Source: Geobacter sp. (GTDB lineage Bacteria; Desulfobacterota; Desulfuromonadia; Geobacterales; Pseudopelobacteraceae). From it: a DNA stretch of 64,000 nucleotides. This document shows, in pieces, positions 53,416 through 61,583 of this stretch. Numbering within the stretch: the first letter of the stretch is position 1; each line of letters opens with the position of its first letter. Position numbers and translations under genes: made by a program. A model generated the notes under the pieces. The model ran no database searches. It was not told where the DNA came from and saw only the letters and a list, made by a program, of their open reading frames with translations. The stretch spans positions 62,001 through 126,000 of the forward strand of contig WKKS01000001.1 in NCBI GenBank assembly GCA_009684515.1, given 5' to 3'.

Positions 53416-54495
53416 CTACATCGACCGGGGATACGATCCGAGAATTTTGATAAACTGACAGCAATGTTTGAGCTCATCCAGGGCAGCAGCAACCTCTGGA
53501 TCAGAAACATGGCCGTAAAGATCCAGAAAAAAGATGTACTCCCACGCTTTTTTCTTGAAAGGACGTGATTCAATCTTGGACAGGTTGATGCCGCGCTTGG
53601 CAAAGGGGTCGAGCATGCGACAGAGTATGCCGGGCTCGTCCTTGACCGAAAAAAGAACCGAAGTCTTGTCATTGCCGGACCGTTCGCACCCCTTGCGGGA
53701 AACGACCAGAAAACGGGTAAAGTTGTTGACCTGATCCTCAATCCGGCTGCGAACAACTTTCAGGTCATAAAGCGAGCCGGCCAGTTCGCTGGCAATCGCC
53801 GCAGCTGTGTAATCATCGCTGACAATCTGGGCGGCTACAGCAGTTGAGGCCACATCGACCATCGGCACGCCGGGCAGATTTTCTTCCAGCCACTGTCGGC
53901 ACTGTGCCAGCGGCTGCGGATGAGAATAAACCTTTTTAATATCCTCCAGACGTCCGGTCCGCGACAACAGATCGTGATGCACTTCAAGCATGATTTCGGA
54001 TGTAATCTGCAGAGTGCTCTCCACAAACATATCGAGAGTATGGGAAACGACCCCCTCGGTCGAGTTTTCCACCGGAACCACGCCGTAGAGGGCTTTGCCC
54101 TTCTCCACTTCCTCAAAAACAGCCGGAATCGACTTTTGCGGCACCAGTTCGGCGGACAGGCCAAACTGCTGCATGGTCGCCAGATGGCTGAAAGTGGCTT
54201 TGGGGCCGAGAAAAGCGACTTTCATGGGAGACTCAAGTGCCAGACAGGCTGAAATAACCTCCCGGTAAATGCTTTTCAGAGCATCGTTAGGAAACGGACC
54301 CGGGTTCTTACCCAACAGCCGTTCATAAATTTGACGCTCACGCCCCGGCACATGAAAATCCATATTATTGCCTGATTTCAAACGGCCGACCTCAAGAACG
54401 ACTTGTGAACGCTCGTTAAGCAGGTCGAGAATACTGTCGTCGATGGCATCGATTCGTGAACGAAGTTGTTGCATTTTTTGAGAGGTATCCTGCAC
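53416..54495 (-). CDS. pheA: Chorismate mutase / prephenate dehydratase (P-protein)
   Basis: A 359-residue two-domain enzyme that turns chorismate into phenylpyruvate. A helical AroQ-type chorismate mutase covers about residues 1-90 (LRSRIDAIDDSILDLLNERSQVV). The dehydratase domain (VAFLGPKATFSHLATMQQFG, VVPVENSTEGVV) follows, then a C-terminal ACT domain (about 285-355) with the ESRP motif (KIESRPFKK) that binds phenylalanine. Feedback control is therefore likely. It is the first gene of the aromatic-to-rpsA run. Confidence 0.94.
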   Translation of the reverse strand: MQDTSQKMQQLRSRIDAIDDSILDLLNERSQVVLEVGRLKSGNNMDFHVPGRERQIYERLLGKNPGPFPNDALKSIYREVISACLALESPMKVAFLGPKATFSHLATMQQFGLSAELVPQKSIPAVFEEVEKGKALYGVVPVENSTEGVVSHTLDMFVESTLQITSEIMLEVHHDLLSRTGRLEDIKKVYSHPQPLAQCRQWLEENLPGVPMVDVASTAVAAQIVSDDYTAAAIASELAGSLYDLKVVRSRIEDQVNNFTRFLVVSRKGCERSGNDKTSVLFSVKDEPGILCRMLDPFAKRGINLSKIESRPFKKKAWEYIFFLDLYGHVSDPEVAAALDELKHCCQFIKILGSYPRSM

Positions 54496-54647
54496 TTGGG
54501 ACCGCCTGAATGGAATGTGCTGACAAAAGCTTAAAATTTGAGCAATGTAAGATACGGGTCAGAAAAAAGCAACTACTTTTGGGGTAATACCGGTGTCAGA
54601 GCCGGTTTGCAAAGGCATTTGCGGAGCGTGTATCCGGCAGTGTCAAA

Positions 54648-55211
54648 TTATACACCGCCAAACCTGACCATCCATGAATCAAAAATCGCAACCTTGTCAT
54701 CTCCAAAAGAAGCCAGCTTTTTTCTGATACGTTCCGGAGACTTACGCTCGGCCAGTTTTCCAGGTTGCTTGGAGTAAAACAGGTCGGCAAAGCAGATGAT
54801 CTGCTCAGGGAGCGAGACCGGACGCATATCACGTCGCGGTAGCGGCAACTCCTGACGCTCTATGTCGGCGACAGTCAGGCCAACACCGATATGCCTTTCA
54901 CAAACAAGAGCGTGAACCGGATATCCTTCCTTTTCAAGGATCGCCCGCCCCAAAACACCATGCGTTATATAGGGTTGATCCCCATTCAGCCCGATACCAG
55001 GCGCATGAACCTGACTTACACCGATATCATGCAACAGGGCCGCCTCCTCCACAAAACGCTTATCAGCAGCGCCAAGAGCCAGTTTATCGCAGACGCCAAG
55101 CGCCAGTGCGGCAACATGGCGACTATGTTCAAGCACTATATCGAGTGACTCTCCCGCAAGGTATCTGGCTAATATTTGCTCCGCGATCATGGAAAAGCGC
55201 TCCAAAGTCAT
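54648..55211 (-). CDS. HD-domain hydrolase
   Basis: A 187-residue HD-domain phosphohydrolase-type protein. Metal ligands are HSRHVAALALGVCD, then LLHDIGVSQVH and later CERHIGVGLT. An in-frame GTG at 55223 is possible as start; neither has a clear ribosome-binding site. The family includes nucleotidases and cyclic-di-nucleotide hydrolases; the substrate is unknown. It lies upstream of pheA on the same strand with a 152-base gap. Confidence 0.78.
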   Translation of the reverse strand: MTLERFSMIAEQILARYLAGESLDIVLEHSRHVAALALGVCDKLALGAADKRFVEEAALLHDIGVSQVHAPGIGLNGDQPYITHGVLGRAILEKEGYPVHALVCERHIGVGLTVADIERQELPLPRRDMRPVSLPEQIICFADLFYSKQPGKLAERKSPERIRKKLASFGDDKVAIFDSWMVRFGGV

Positions 55212-55382
55212 TTTTTTGAACACGATTGTACAATTTGGACCAATAAAGCTGTCAATTTACTGACCTATAATTATAACCAGTTGTTTTTACAACACTAAAT
55301 AGTTGGCACCATAAATGCTACTATGAGATACAGAAAAACGATAAGACAAATCTACACTAAATGTTATCCGATGGAGTCGATC

Positions 55383-55550
55383 ATGTACGCAAAATTCCCA
55401 TATTATTCAATTGCCCAGATGTACGCATTGTCACTTAACACACCGGTTGCCATTATGCTTGGCGGGGATCAGCTTTATTGGGTGGTTGATCAGCAGAAAG
55501 AGTTTGAGTACGAAAGAATCGGTTGTTCGCTGCTTTCCCATGCCTGTTGA
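55383..55550 (+). CDS. Hypothetical 55-residue protein
   Basis: A small frame with GGAG six bases before the ATG at 55383; the frame is open further upstream to 55323. It contains ALSLNTPVAIMLGGDQLYWVVD, partly hydrophobic, and no recognised motif. It is squeezed between two minus-strand genes. It may be real, but the evidence is only the ribosome-binding site. Confidence 0.35.
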   Translation: MYAKFPYYSIAQMYALSLNTPVAIMLGGDQLYWVVDQQKEFEYERIGCSLLSHAC

Positions 55551-55572
55551 GAACCGGTTTAGAACGATCTGC

Positions 55573-56817
55573 TCACTCCTCGGAGTAAATGATTGAACTT
55601 CTCCAGTTAAAGGCTTCCAGCTGCGCGGTCAACAACTGATCCAGAGACACGCCGCACTCCTTTAACTGCACCGTTACCGCATCAAAATCTGTCACTTCCA
55701 GTTTTTCCGCCAATGTGAGCATGCTTCCAAGCGGCCCACCCCTTTCGAGCAGAGCCAAGCAGACATCGTCGTTAAGATTCAGACTTGAGATAATCTCCTT
55801 CATCGGTGTCTCAAAGAGGACATCGAGAAGAGAAAGAATTCCGACCATGAAAGCCGCTTCCGCCCTTTCGTCCCCAGCTTCAGTCTTTGTCAATTGCCTC
55901 ACCAGGAGCTCCATTAACCTGCCGCGGACGGCGGCCATCTCCAGCAAAGGATTGTTGATGCTGCGCGTATCGTGACCGGCAAATAGTGAGAGCTGAATCC
56001 AGCGCCGCAGGTGGTTTATCCCGAGCATTACAATCGCGTGACGAAGGGTTTTTATCTTCTCGCGCATTCCCATCGCCACTGAATTGACCAGTCTCAACAA
56101 GTTATACGAAAGAGCAGGATTTTCCTTGAATGTCTGCTCGAGCAGTATAAATGGAGCGTCCATGCTCAACTGCTGCAGAAGCTTAAGCATGGCCAAACCT
56201 GAAACGTCAATTTTTCTCCTATTCAGAACAACCGGCCGGGCAAAGAAATATCCCTGGAAAAATTCAAATCCCAAATCGTAACAAATCTGGAACTGCTCCA
56301 AGGTTTCAACTTTTTCAGCCAATAATTTGACAGGGTATTTGCGCAGCTCCCTGGCCATCTTCGGCAAAGCTTCCATCCCGATCGCCAGAATATCAATTTT
56401 GATGATATCAACTACACCATAAATAGCCGCATTGGCAGAATCAAATTCATGGTCGTCAAGAGCCAGCAGGAACCCCATTTCCTTCAGCTCTCTGCAACGT
56501 TCAATGACCTGTTCATCAAGCTTGATCATCTCAAGCAGTTCCAGTACGGTCTGTCCCACCGGCAGCAACTCCAGCATTTCGGACAGCAGTATGTCAATAT
56601 ACACATTTACAAAAGCGAACTTGCCCCCCAATATTTCGTGAATACCAAATGAAGACAAGGCGTGATTGATAACACTGGCACTGGCATGAGAATAACTCTC
56701 AAAAACAGCCTGATCCACGTCAGCGGCACGAAACAGCAATTCATAGCCAACAATCTCCTGATTGCGGTCAAGAATCGGCTGACGTCCCATAAAGAATTTT
56801 TCGGAGGCTTCAACCAT
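55573..56817 (-). CDS. EAL/HDOD signalling protein (YuxH-like)
   Basis: A 414-residue cytoplasmic protein. The N-terminal EAL-like domain (MGRQPILDRNQEIVGYELLFRA) lacks the canonical EAL catalytic residues, since the EAL motif reads YELLFR and key metal ligands are changed. The HDOD domain follows from about residue 200 (LEQTFKENPALSYNLLRLVNSVAMG). The same plan is found in YuxH/CdgJ-type proteins, which act in cyclic-di-GMP signalling or motility without enzymatic activity. It is monocistronic. Confidence 0.85.
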   Translation of the reverse strand: MVEASEKFFMGRQPILDRNQEIVGYELLFRAADVDQAVFESYSHASASVINHALSSFGIHEILGGKFAFVNVYIDILLSEMLELLPVGQTVLELLEMIKLDEQVIERCRELKEMGFLLALDDHEFDSANAAIYGVVDIIKIDILAIGMEALPKMARELRKYPVKLLAEKVETLEQFQICYDLGFEFFQGYFFARPVVLNRRKIDVSGLAMLKLLQQLSMDAPFILLEQTFKENPALSYNLLRLVNSVAMGMREKIKTLRHAIVMLGINHLRRWIQLSLFAGHDTRSINNPLLEMAAVRGRLMELLVRQLTKTEAGDERAEAAFMVGILSLLDVLFETPMKEIISSLNLNDDVCLALLERGGPLGSMLTLAEKLEVTDFDAVTVQLKECGVSLDQLLTAQLEAFNWRSSIIYSEE

Positions 56818-57046
56818 ACTAAAAGGATCCCATATCCAAACGTCTCAATGCTTCTAAATATTTTTAATAATACGGTAAAACCCCTATACATTAACAGAAG
56901 TAAGCCAGATTTCAAGCACAACTATTCCCGTTTACAAGCTTTACACATCCACTGCGCATGTGCTAGCCTCATGAAAATTTCGGTCCTGTGACATGACGCC
57001 TGCAATTCCTGATAGGTCATGACATGGAGCCCCAGGAGCTCTTTCA

Positions 57047-58075
57047 ATGAAACGTAAAGCAATCGCCCTCCTCTCGGGAGGTCTCGACTCGACTCTGGCC
57101 GTCAAAATGATGCTGGATATGGACATTGATGTCGAAGCCCTCAACTTCACTTCCCCATTTTGTAACTGCACCGGTAAAAACTCAGGCTGCAAGTCCGAAG
57201 CTGTCAGAGTCGCCCAGGAATTCAATATCCCGATCAAAGTCGTTCACAAGGGACTGGATTACCTGGAGATCGTCCGCAACCCAAGCCACGGATACGGCAA
57301 AGGGGTTAACCCCTGTGTGGACTGCCGCATCTATCTGCTGCGTAAAGCCAAGGAATATATGCTGGAAACCGGAGCCGACTTTATCATCACCGGTGAAGTG
57401 CTCGGCCAGCGCCCGATGAGTCAGCGCCGCGACACCCTGCGGGTCATCGAACGTGAAAGCGGTTTGGAAGGGCTGTTGCTGCGCCCGCTCTCGGCACAGC
57501 ATTTTGAACCGACGATTCCGGAAAGGGAGGGCTGGGTAGACCGTGAAAAACTTATGGCAATCAAAGGGCGCTCACGCAAAGAGCTGTTTGAGCTGGCCGA
57601 CGACCTGGATGTCAAAAACTACCCCTGCCCGGCCGGCGGATGCCTGCTGACCGAACTGTCATTCGTTCCCAAGATAAAAGACCTTTTCGACCACTGCGAA
57701 GAACTTGACCTGCGTGATTTCCGACTGCTCAAGGTCGGACGCCATCTTCGCATCGGCGATCAGAGCAAGGTCATCATCGGCCGCAACGAGGCTGACAACA
57801 ATCTGCTCGAAACATCCAAACTGCCGACTGAAGCGGCTTTGACCTGGCTGGACGGCAACACGCCGGTGGGCGTCATTACCGGTGCGCAAAGTGATGAACT
57901 GAACAGCCTGGCCGCAAAGATTCTGCTGCGTTATACGAGAGCCGAAGCAAATGCCACATGCAGGATGGAACTTCGGGTAGGTGGAGAAACACGACAGCTG
58001 ACTGTCATAAATGAGATGACCGAAGCAGACGTTGAAAAATATCTTGTTGCTTTAGAGATGCCGCCAAACAGTTGA
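57047..58075 (+). CDS. PP-loop tRNA thiolase-like protein with C-terminal NFACT-R-like domain
   Basis: A 342-residue protein. The ATP pyrophosphatase loop is LLSGGLDSTLAVKMM at the start. Conserved cysteines include CNCTGKNSGCKSEA, VDCRIYLLRKAKEYM and CPAGGCLLTE. This resembles MnmA-like and ThiI-like tRNA 2-thiolation enzymes and is often labelled tRNA thiouridylase in Geobacter. From about residue 225 an NFACT-R-like domain appears (DFRLLKVGRHLRI, KVIIGRNEADNN). Distinct from canonical MnmA; the target is not established. It stands alone. Confidence 0.75.
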   Translation: MKRKAIALLSGGLDSTLAVKMMLDMDIDVEALNFTSPFCNCTGKNSGCKSEAVRVAQEFNIPIKVVHKGLDYLEIVRNPSHGYGKGVNPCVDCRIYLLRKAKEYMLETGADFIITGEVLGQRPMSQRRDTLRVIERESGLEGLLLRPLSAQHFEPTIPEREGWVDREKLMAIKGRSRKELFELADDLDVKNYPCPAGGCLLTELSFVPKIKDLFDHCEELDLRDFRLLKVGRHLRIGDQSKVIIGRNEADNNLLETSKLPTEAALTWLDGNTPVGVITGAQSDELNSLAAKILLRYTRAEANATCRMELRVGGETRQLTVINEMTEADVEKYLVALEMPPNS

Positions 58076-58082
58076 TAGCGAT

Positions 58083-58694
58083 TCAACCAAGATTCAGTTC
58101 ATCCAGTGACAAGCGGTAACCGGGCAGGAACTTTTCAAGAAAATAACGCACCTCGGGGAGCGGACTGGCTGACAGATGTTCAAAATGTTCAGCCTCCGCT
58201 CTCCTGAATTCAAGATTACCGCTTTTCCCCTCCTCAATACATTTAGCCAAGGCCGCAATCTTGTCGGCCGCCTTAACCAACTGAGCATAATCCTTCTGAT
58301 CGTCATAAAAGAACAGCGGCTCGTATTCGGCGGCAAGCTCCGGCGGCAGCATATCCAGCAGCTTGCGTCTGGCGTGATCCTCCAGTTGATGGAAGGAGCG
58401 CTTGAAGTTGGGATCGAAATGTTTGACCGGCGTCGGCATGTCACCGGTGAAAATTTCGCTGGCATCGTGAAAGATGCCGTACATCGCCGCCCGTGACGGA
58501 TCGAGTTTCCCCTCAAAATAGGTGTTGCCGATCATCACCAGAGCATGAGCGATCACAGCCACATCCAGGCTGTGTTCCTGAATATTTTCCGGTACGGTGT
58601 TGCGCATCAGGCCCCAGCGGCTGATGTAGCGCATGCGGGAAAGAAAAGCGAAGAAGTCGTACTGTTCGGGTTTGGCCTTGGTTTGTGCTGTCAT
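58083..58694 (-). CDS. YfbR-like HD 5'-nucleotidase
   Basis: A 203-residue HD-domain phosphohydrolase resembling YfbR, which hydrolyses deoxyribonucleoside 5'-monophosphates. Metal-binding residues are seen in NIQEHSLDVAVIAHAL, FHDASEIFTGDMPTPVK and the later KAADKIAALAKCIEE. It converges on the PP-loop gene with a seven-base gap. The length is typical. Confidence 0.85.
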   Translation of the reverse strand: MTAQTKAKPEQYDFFAFLSRMRYISRWGLMRNTVPENIQEHSLDVAVIAHALVMIGNTYFEGKLDPSRAAMYGIFHDASEIFTGDMPTPVKHFDPNFKRSFHQLEDHARRKLLDMLPPELAAEYEPLFFYDDQKDYAQLVKAADKIAALAKCIEEGKSGNLEFRRAEAEHFEHLSASPLPEVRYFLEKFLPGYRLSLDELNLG

Positions 58695-58732
58695 TATGTT
58701 GTCTCCACTGGTGAACAGAAGGGTGTGAGGCT

Positions 58733-58751
58733 GACCCGCTATCGGCGGGTC
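58733..58751. repeat. GC-rich hairpin upstream of the toxin remnant
   Basis: Perfect 7-base arms GACCCGC (58733-58739) and GCGGGTC (58745-58751) with a five-base loop. No T-run follows, so its role as terminator is doubtful. Confidence 0.45.
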
Positions 58752-58791
58752 TTGCCAATGGGTTTGGTTGTGTTTATTCTTGATTTTATAT

Positions 58792-58820
58792 TTGACGCAG
58801 TGTAGCCACCGGGCTACAGT
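58792..58820 (+). promoter_or_regulatory. Promoter and palindromic operator of the toxin-antitoxin cassette
   Basis: TTGACG (58792-58797), 17-base spacer, TACAGT (58815-58820). A perfect inverted repeat, GTAGCC (58802-58807) and GGCTAC (58812-58817), lies over the spacer and -10. Antitoxin autorepression at such palindromes is typical for this family; binding here is inferred. Confidence 0.65.
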
Positions 58821-58826
58821 CTGTAC

Positions 58827-59116
58827 ATGATAGAAATTCGTAGAACCGAACTATTTGCCAACTGGCTCGATAACCTACGTGATATTCAAGCCAAGGCTTG
58901 AGTCCTTGTCAGGATTGAACGCCTTGCCTCGGGAAACTCGGGGACGTCAAACCGGTTGGTGAGGGTGTCTCGGAAATGCGAATCAACTACGGTCCGGGTT
59001 ATCGAGTTTATTTTATCCAACGCGGCAGCGAATTGATCTTCCTTTTGGCCGGTGGCGATAAAGGTAGCCAGTCTAAGGACATTAAATCAGCAATTCGGCT
59101 TGCACAGAATCTATAG
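58827..59116 (+). pseudogene. Broken HigB/RelE-like toxin gene
   Basis: The frame starts at an ATG (58827) with MIEIRRTELFANWLDNL, the start of a toxin of the phage-derived Gp49-like/HigB group. It reaches a TGA at codon 25 (58899-58901), where a CGA arginine is expected. A second lesion, one missing base in the G run at 58940-58943, shifts the frame. After correcting both, the rest reads [13 protein letters not shown], then [14 protein letters not shown] and LLAGG-like sequence, and ends at TAG 59114-59116, a normal full length of 96 residues. So the toxin cannot be made intact unless both lesions are sequencing errors. The antitoxin follows ten bases later. Confidence 0.85.
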
Positions 59117-59125
59117 GAGTTGAAA

Positions 59126-59422
59126 ATGTCCAAAACAATTACTAGTCGATACGATGTTGCTGAACATCTCCGTACTCCAGAAGAAATGGCTGCCTATCTC
59201 GAAGCTTCCCTAGAAGAGGCCAATGGCGATGCAGCATTCATTGCAAAGGCGCTAGGCGATATTGCCCGTGCTAAAGGGATGTCGCAGGTGGCTCGCGATG
59301 CCGGTCTTTCTCGTGAAAGCCTCTACAAGGCACTTTCAGGCGAACGGATTCCAGGTTTTGATACAATTCTCAAAATTGTTTCGGCCCTCGGTCTTAAACT
59401 GCACGCAGAGGCCGCTCACTAA
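59126..59422 (+). CDS. HigA-like antitoxin
   Basis: A 98-residue putative antitoxin of the 'addiction module antidote' group. The helix-turn-helix is ARAKGMSQVARDAGLSRESLYKAL, and the end GFDTILKIVSALGLKLHAEA is typical. AGGAG precedes the ATG at 59126; the TTG at 59120 is too close to the site. The frame is intact although its toxin is broken. It likely represses the palindromic operator upstream. Confidence 0.9.
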   Translation: MSKTITSRYDVAEHLRTPEEMAAYLEASLEEANGDAAFIAKALGDIARAKGMSQVARDAGLSRESLYKALSGERIPGFDTILKIVSALGLKLHAEAAH

Positions 59423-59507
59423 TATTCGGGAACTGAGTTCCTGGTACTACTCACCGCGTCTTTGCAGATCAGCGGCTGTTTTTGGCCGTTGCTTCTGTTT
59501 TGTTGGA

Positions 59508-59540
59508 CCCTGACACTTTATATTTGTCTCGTGTCAAGGG
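59508..59540. repeat. Imperfect hairpin downstream of the antitoxin
   Basis: CCCTGACAC (59508-59516) and GTGTCAAGGG (59531-59540) pair with one bulged base across a 14-base AT-rich loop. It may end the antitoxin transcript or be a leftover repeat from insertion of the cassette. Confidence 0.45.
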
Positions 59541-59589
59541 CAGACCCCTCTGCGTTTACTTTGGGCGGGTCGTAAGCCTTGTTAGGACT

Positions 59590-60210
59590 TCAGCCCCATA
59601 ATGCACTTGTAAGTTTGCAGGCTGCTTCGTGAAACATCTGAATACCTACGAGGTAACGTCTTAAGTCTGCAGCGATAAACTCTTCGGCGGTTTCCTTGTC
59701 AGGGAAGTAGCAGACATGCATGCAAAACGCTGAGCGAACATCCTTGAGCACCTGTTCTTGTGTAGTTACCACCAAGGTTCCGACTGCTTGTTGCGGTTCT
59801 ACCAACTGAACACCAGATGGGGAAACCTGAAGTCTGACTAAATGGTGACTGATGGGATCAACTGATTCGATGGTTGCCGTTCGGTCAAGGAGCAACGGGA
59901 CCATGTGGGCCACCAGAGCACAGCAGCTGAACAAACATACTTGTCCAATCTGAATACGGTGAAGGCTGGGTGACTGCATAACTCCGAACAATTCAATGAC
60001 GTTTCCTTTTGTGTCGCGACCAGTGTACCCTTTTACGAGTTCTTGCTCTACAGCGGCAATATCTTTATGGGTGATTTCGGTGAGATGGGTCAGTGAAATT
60101 GGTCTGCCATCGGCAAGAAGCGGGAACAACTGACTAAGAAAATTCTTGTCGGTATGCTGCCAGCGAGTCTTGAGATGTTCAATTGTTTCATCGAATTTGC
60201 TTAATGACAT
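59590..60210 (-). CDS. MerB-like organomercurial lyase homologue lacking the catalytic Asp
   Basis: A 206-residue protein whose plan matches MerB, the enzyme that cleaves carbon-mercury bonds. The N-terminal helical part contains LFPLLADGRPISLTHL, like the MerB domain opening. Compared with the plasmid MerB motif around Cys96-Ala-Leu-Asp99, this protein has SCCALVAHMVPLLLDRTA, so Cys97 matches Cys96 but Val100 stands where the catalytic Asp is. The later RSAFCMHVCYF matches the Cys159 region (Cys163). Two catalytic cysteines are kept and the acid is lost. It may act on another substrate, bind metal without turnover, or be a decayed MerB. No merA, merR or merT is nearby. Confidence 0.78.
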   Translation of the reverse strand: MSLSKFDETIEHLKTRWQHTDKNFLSQLFPLLADGRPISLTHLTEITHKDIAAVEQELVKGYTGRDTKGNVIELFGVMQSPSLHRIQIGQVCLFSCCALVAHMVPLLLDRTATIESVDPISHHLVRLQVSPSGVQLVEPQQAVGTLVVTTQEQVLKDVRSAFCMHVCYFPDKETAEEFIAADLRRYLVGIQMFHEAACKLTSALWG

Positions 60211-60336
60211 TGAATAAGCTCCCCTACATTTCTATCCATAACTCGTTATTAATCGGGTTCACTCGCGCGTGAACCGCTGATCTACCCAAACGGAACATTT
60301 ACCCATTAGGATTAAATGGTGGTCAACCCTCTCCCA

Positions 60337-61479
60337 CTACACTCGCTCATACGGCTCAAACAGCCGCTTGTATTCGTCAAGGGCGAATCTATCGGTCATT
60401 CCCGCAATGTAGTCGCAGACAACCCTTTGCAGACCGAAACGTTCCACCCGTGAATGATATTTGGGTGGCAGCAGATTTGGATATTTCAGATAAGTTTCAA
60501 ACAGACGAGTTATGAACAATTCCGCTTTTACCCGCATTTTGTCAACCTTGTGGTGACGATAAAGCTTCTGAAACAGGAAACGTTTAAGCTCCTGGTTACG
60601 AGCGGTGATCGAGTCGCTGAAGTGAACCACGGCCCGGTTGACACGGCGCAAATCGCTGACTGAATTAATGTCATACTGTTTCAGGTTGTTGCAAATCGTA
60701 TCACAAAGATCATTTATCAGCAGCCCAATCAGGGCACTGATGGTCTGGTAGATCAACCGTTTTTCGTCAATAGAGGGATATTTACTGAGTACGCTTGCGC
60801 TGACTTCCCGCCACAACTCAACCTGCTCCAGCATGGCTATTGTGATATGCCCCGATTTCAGGCCATCGTCAATATCGTGGTTGTTATAGGCGATTTCATC
60901 GGCGTAATTGATGATCTGCCCCTCGATGGAGGAGACCGTTCCGGGCATGAATTCGGCCATGGTTTCAACCGGAGCGTCGTAGGGAGATGAATGCTTGATG
61001 ATTCCTTCGCGCACCTCCCAGGTCAGGTTAAGGCCATTGAACCCCGGATAGCGCTCTTCCAGTTCGTCCACCACCCGGAATGACTGCAGGTTATGCTCAA
61101 ATCCCCCGCAACCCTGCATCAGCCGGTTCAGCACCTCTTCGCCGGTATGCCCGAACGGGGTATGCCCCAGATCGTGCGACAGCGCCAGCGCCTCGGTCAG
61201 CTCCTCGTTCAGGCGAAGCCTGCGGGCAATGGCCCGTCCAATCTGGGCCACTTCCAGCGAATGGGTCAATCGGGTCCGGTAGTAATCCCCTTCGTGATTG
61301 ACGAAAACCTGGGTTTTGTACTCCAGACGGCGGAAAGCGGCGCAATGGATGATGCGGTCGCGGTCACGCTCAAAGGCGGGGCGGTTGTCGCGGAATTCTT
61401 CAGCATGCTTGCGGCCTAGTGAAGCGGCGCTGGTACAGGCATAGCCGGCCAGGTCTGTGCGTTCAGTGGATTCGTTCAT
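60337..61479 (-). CDS. dgt: dGTPase-family triphosphohydrolase
   Basis: A 380-residue HD-domain enzyme that removes triphosphate from dNTPs, Dgt type. Marks are FRDNRPAFERDRDRIIHCAAFRRLEYKTQVF, the HD box TRLTHSLEVAQIGRAIAR, and ALSHDLGHTPFGHTGEEVL. The ATG at 61479 has AGGAG at five bases; the frame is open to 61494. The preferred dNTP is not clear from the sequence. It is monocistronic. Confidence 0.9.
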   Translation of the reverse strand: MNESTERTDLAGYACTSAASLGRKHAEEFRDNRPAFERDRDRIIHCAAFRRLEYKTQVFVNHEGDYYRTRLTHSLEVAQIGRAIARRLRLNEELTEALALSHDLGHTPFGHTGEEVLNRLMQGCGGFEHNLQSFRVVDELEERYPGFNGLNLTWEVREGIIKHSSPYDAPVETMAEFMPGTVSSIEGQIINYADEIAYNNHDIDDGLKSGHITIAMLEQVELWREVSASVLSKYPSIDEKRLIYQTISALIGLLINDLCDTICNNLKQYDINSVSDLRRVNRAVVHFSDSITARNQELKRFLFQKLYRHHKVDKMRVKAELFITRLFETYLKYPNLLPPKYHSRVERFGLQRVVCDYIAGMTDRFALDEYKRLFEPYERV

Positions 61480-61511
61480 ATCGGCTCCTTGCAAGAACCC
61501 TGATTTAATAC

Positions 61512-61554
61512 GAAATAAGAAAAGGGGCGAAGCAAATGAAATCCGCTTCGCCCC
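61512..61554 (-). terminator. Terminator of the glycine dehydrogenase operon
   Basis: Perfect 10-base arms GGGGCGAAGC (61554-61545 on the minus strand) and GCTTCGCCCC (61533-61524), followed by TTTTCTTATTT on the minus strand. Confidence 0.85.
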
Positions 61555-61583
61555 GGCGTCGGTTTACTTACGAATGTCCGCCA

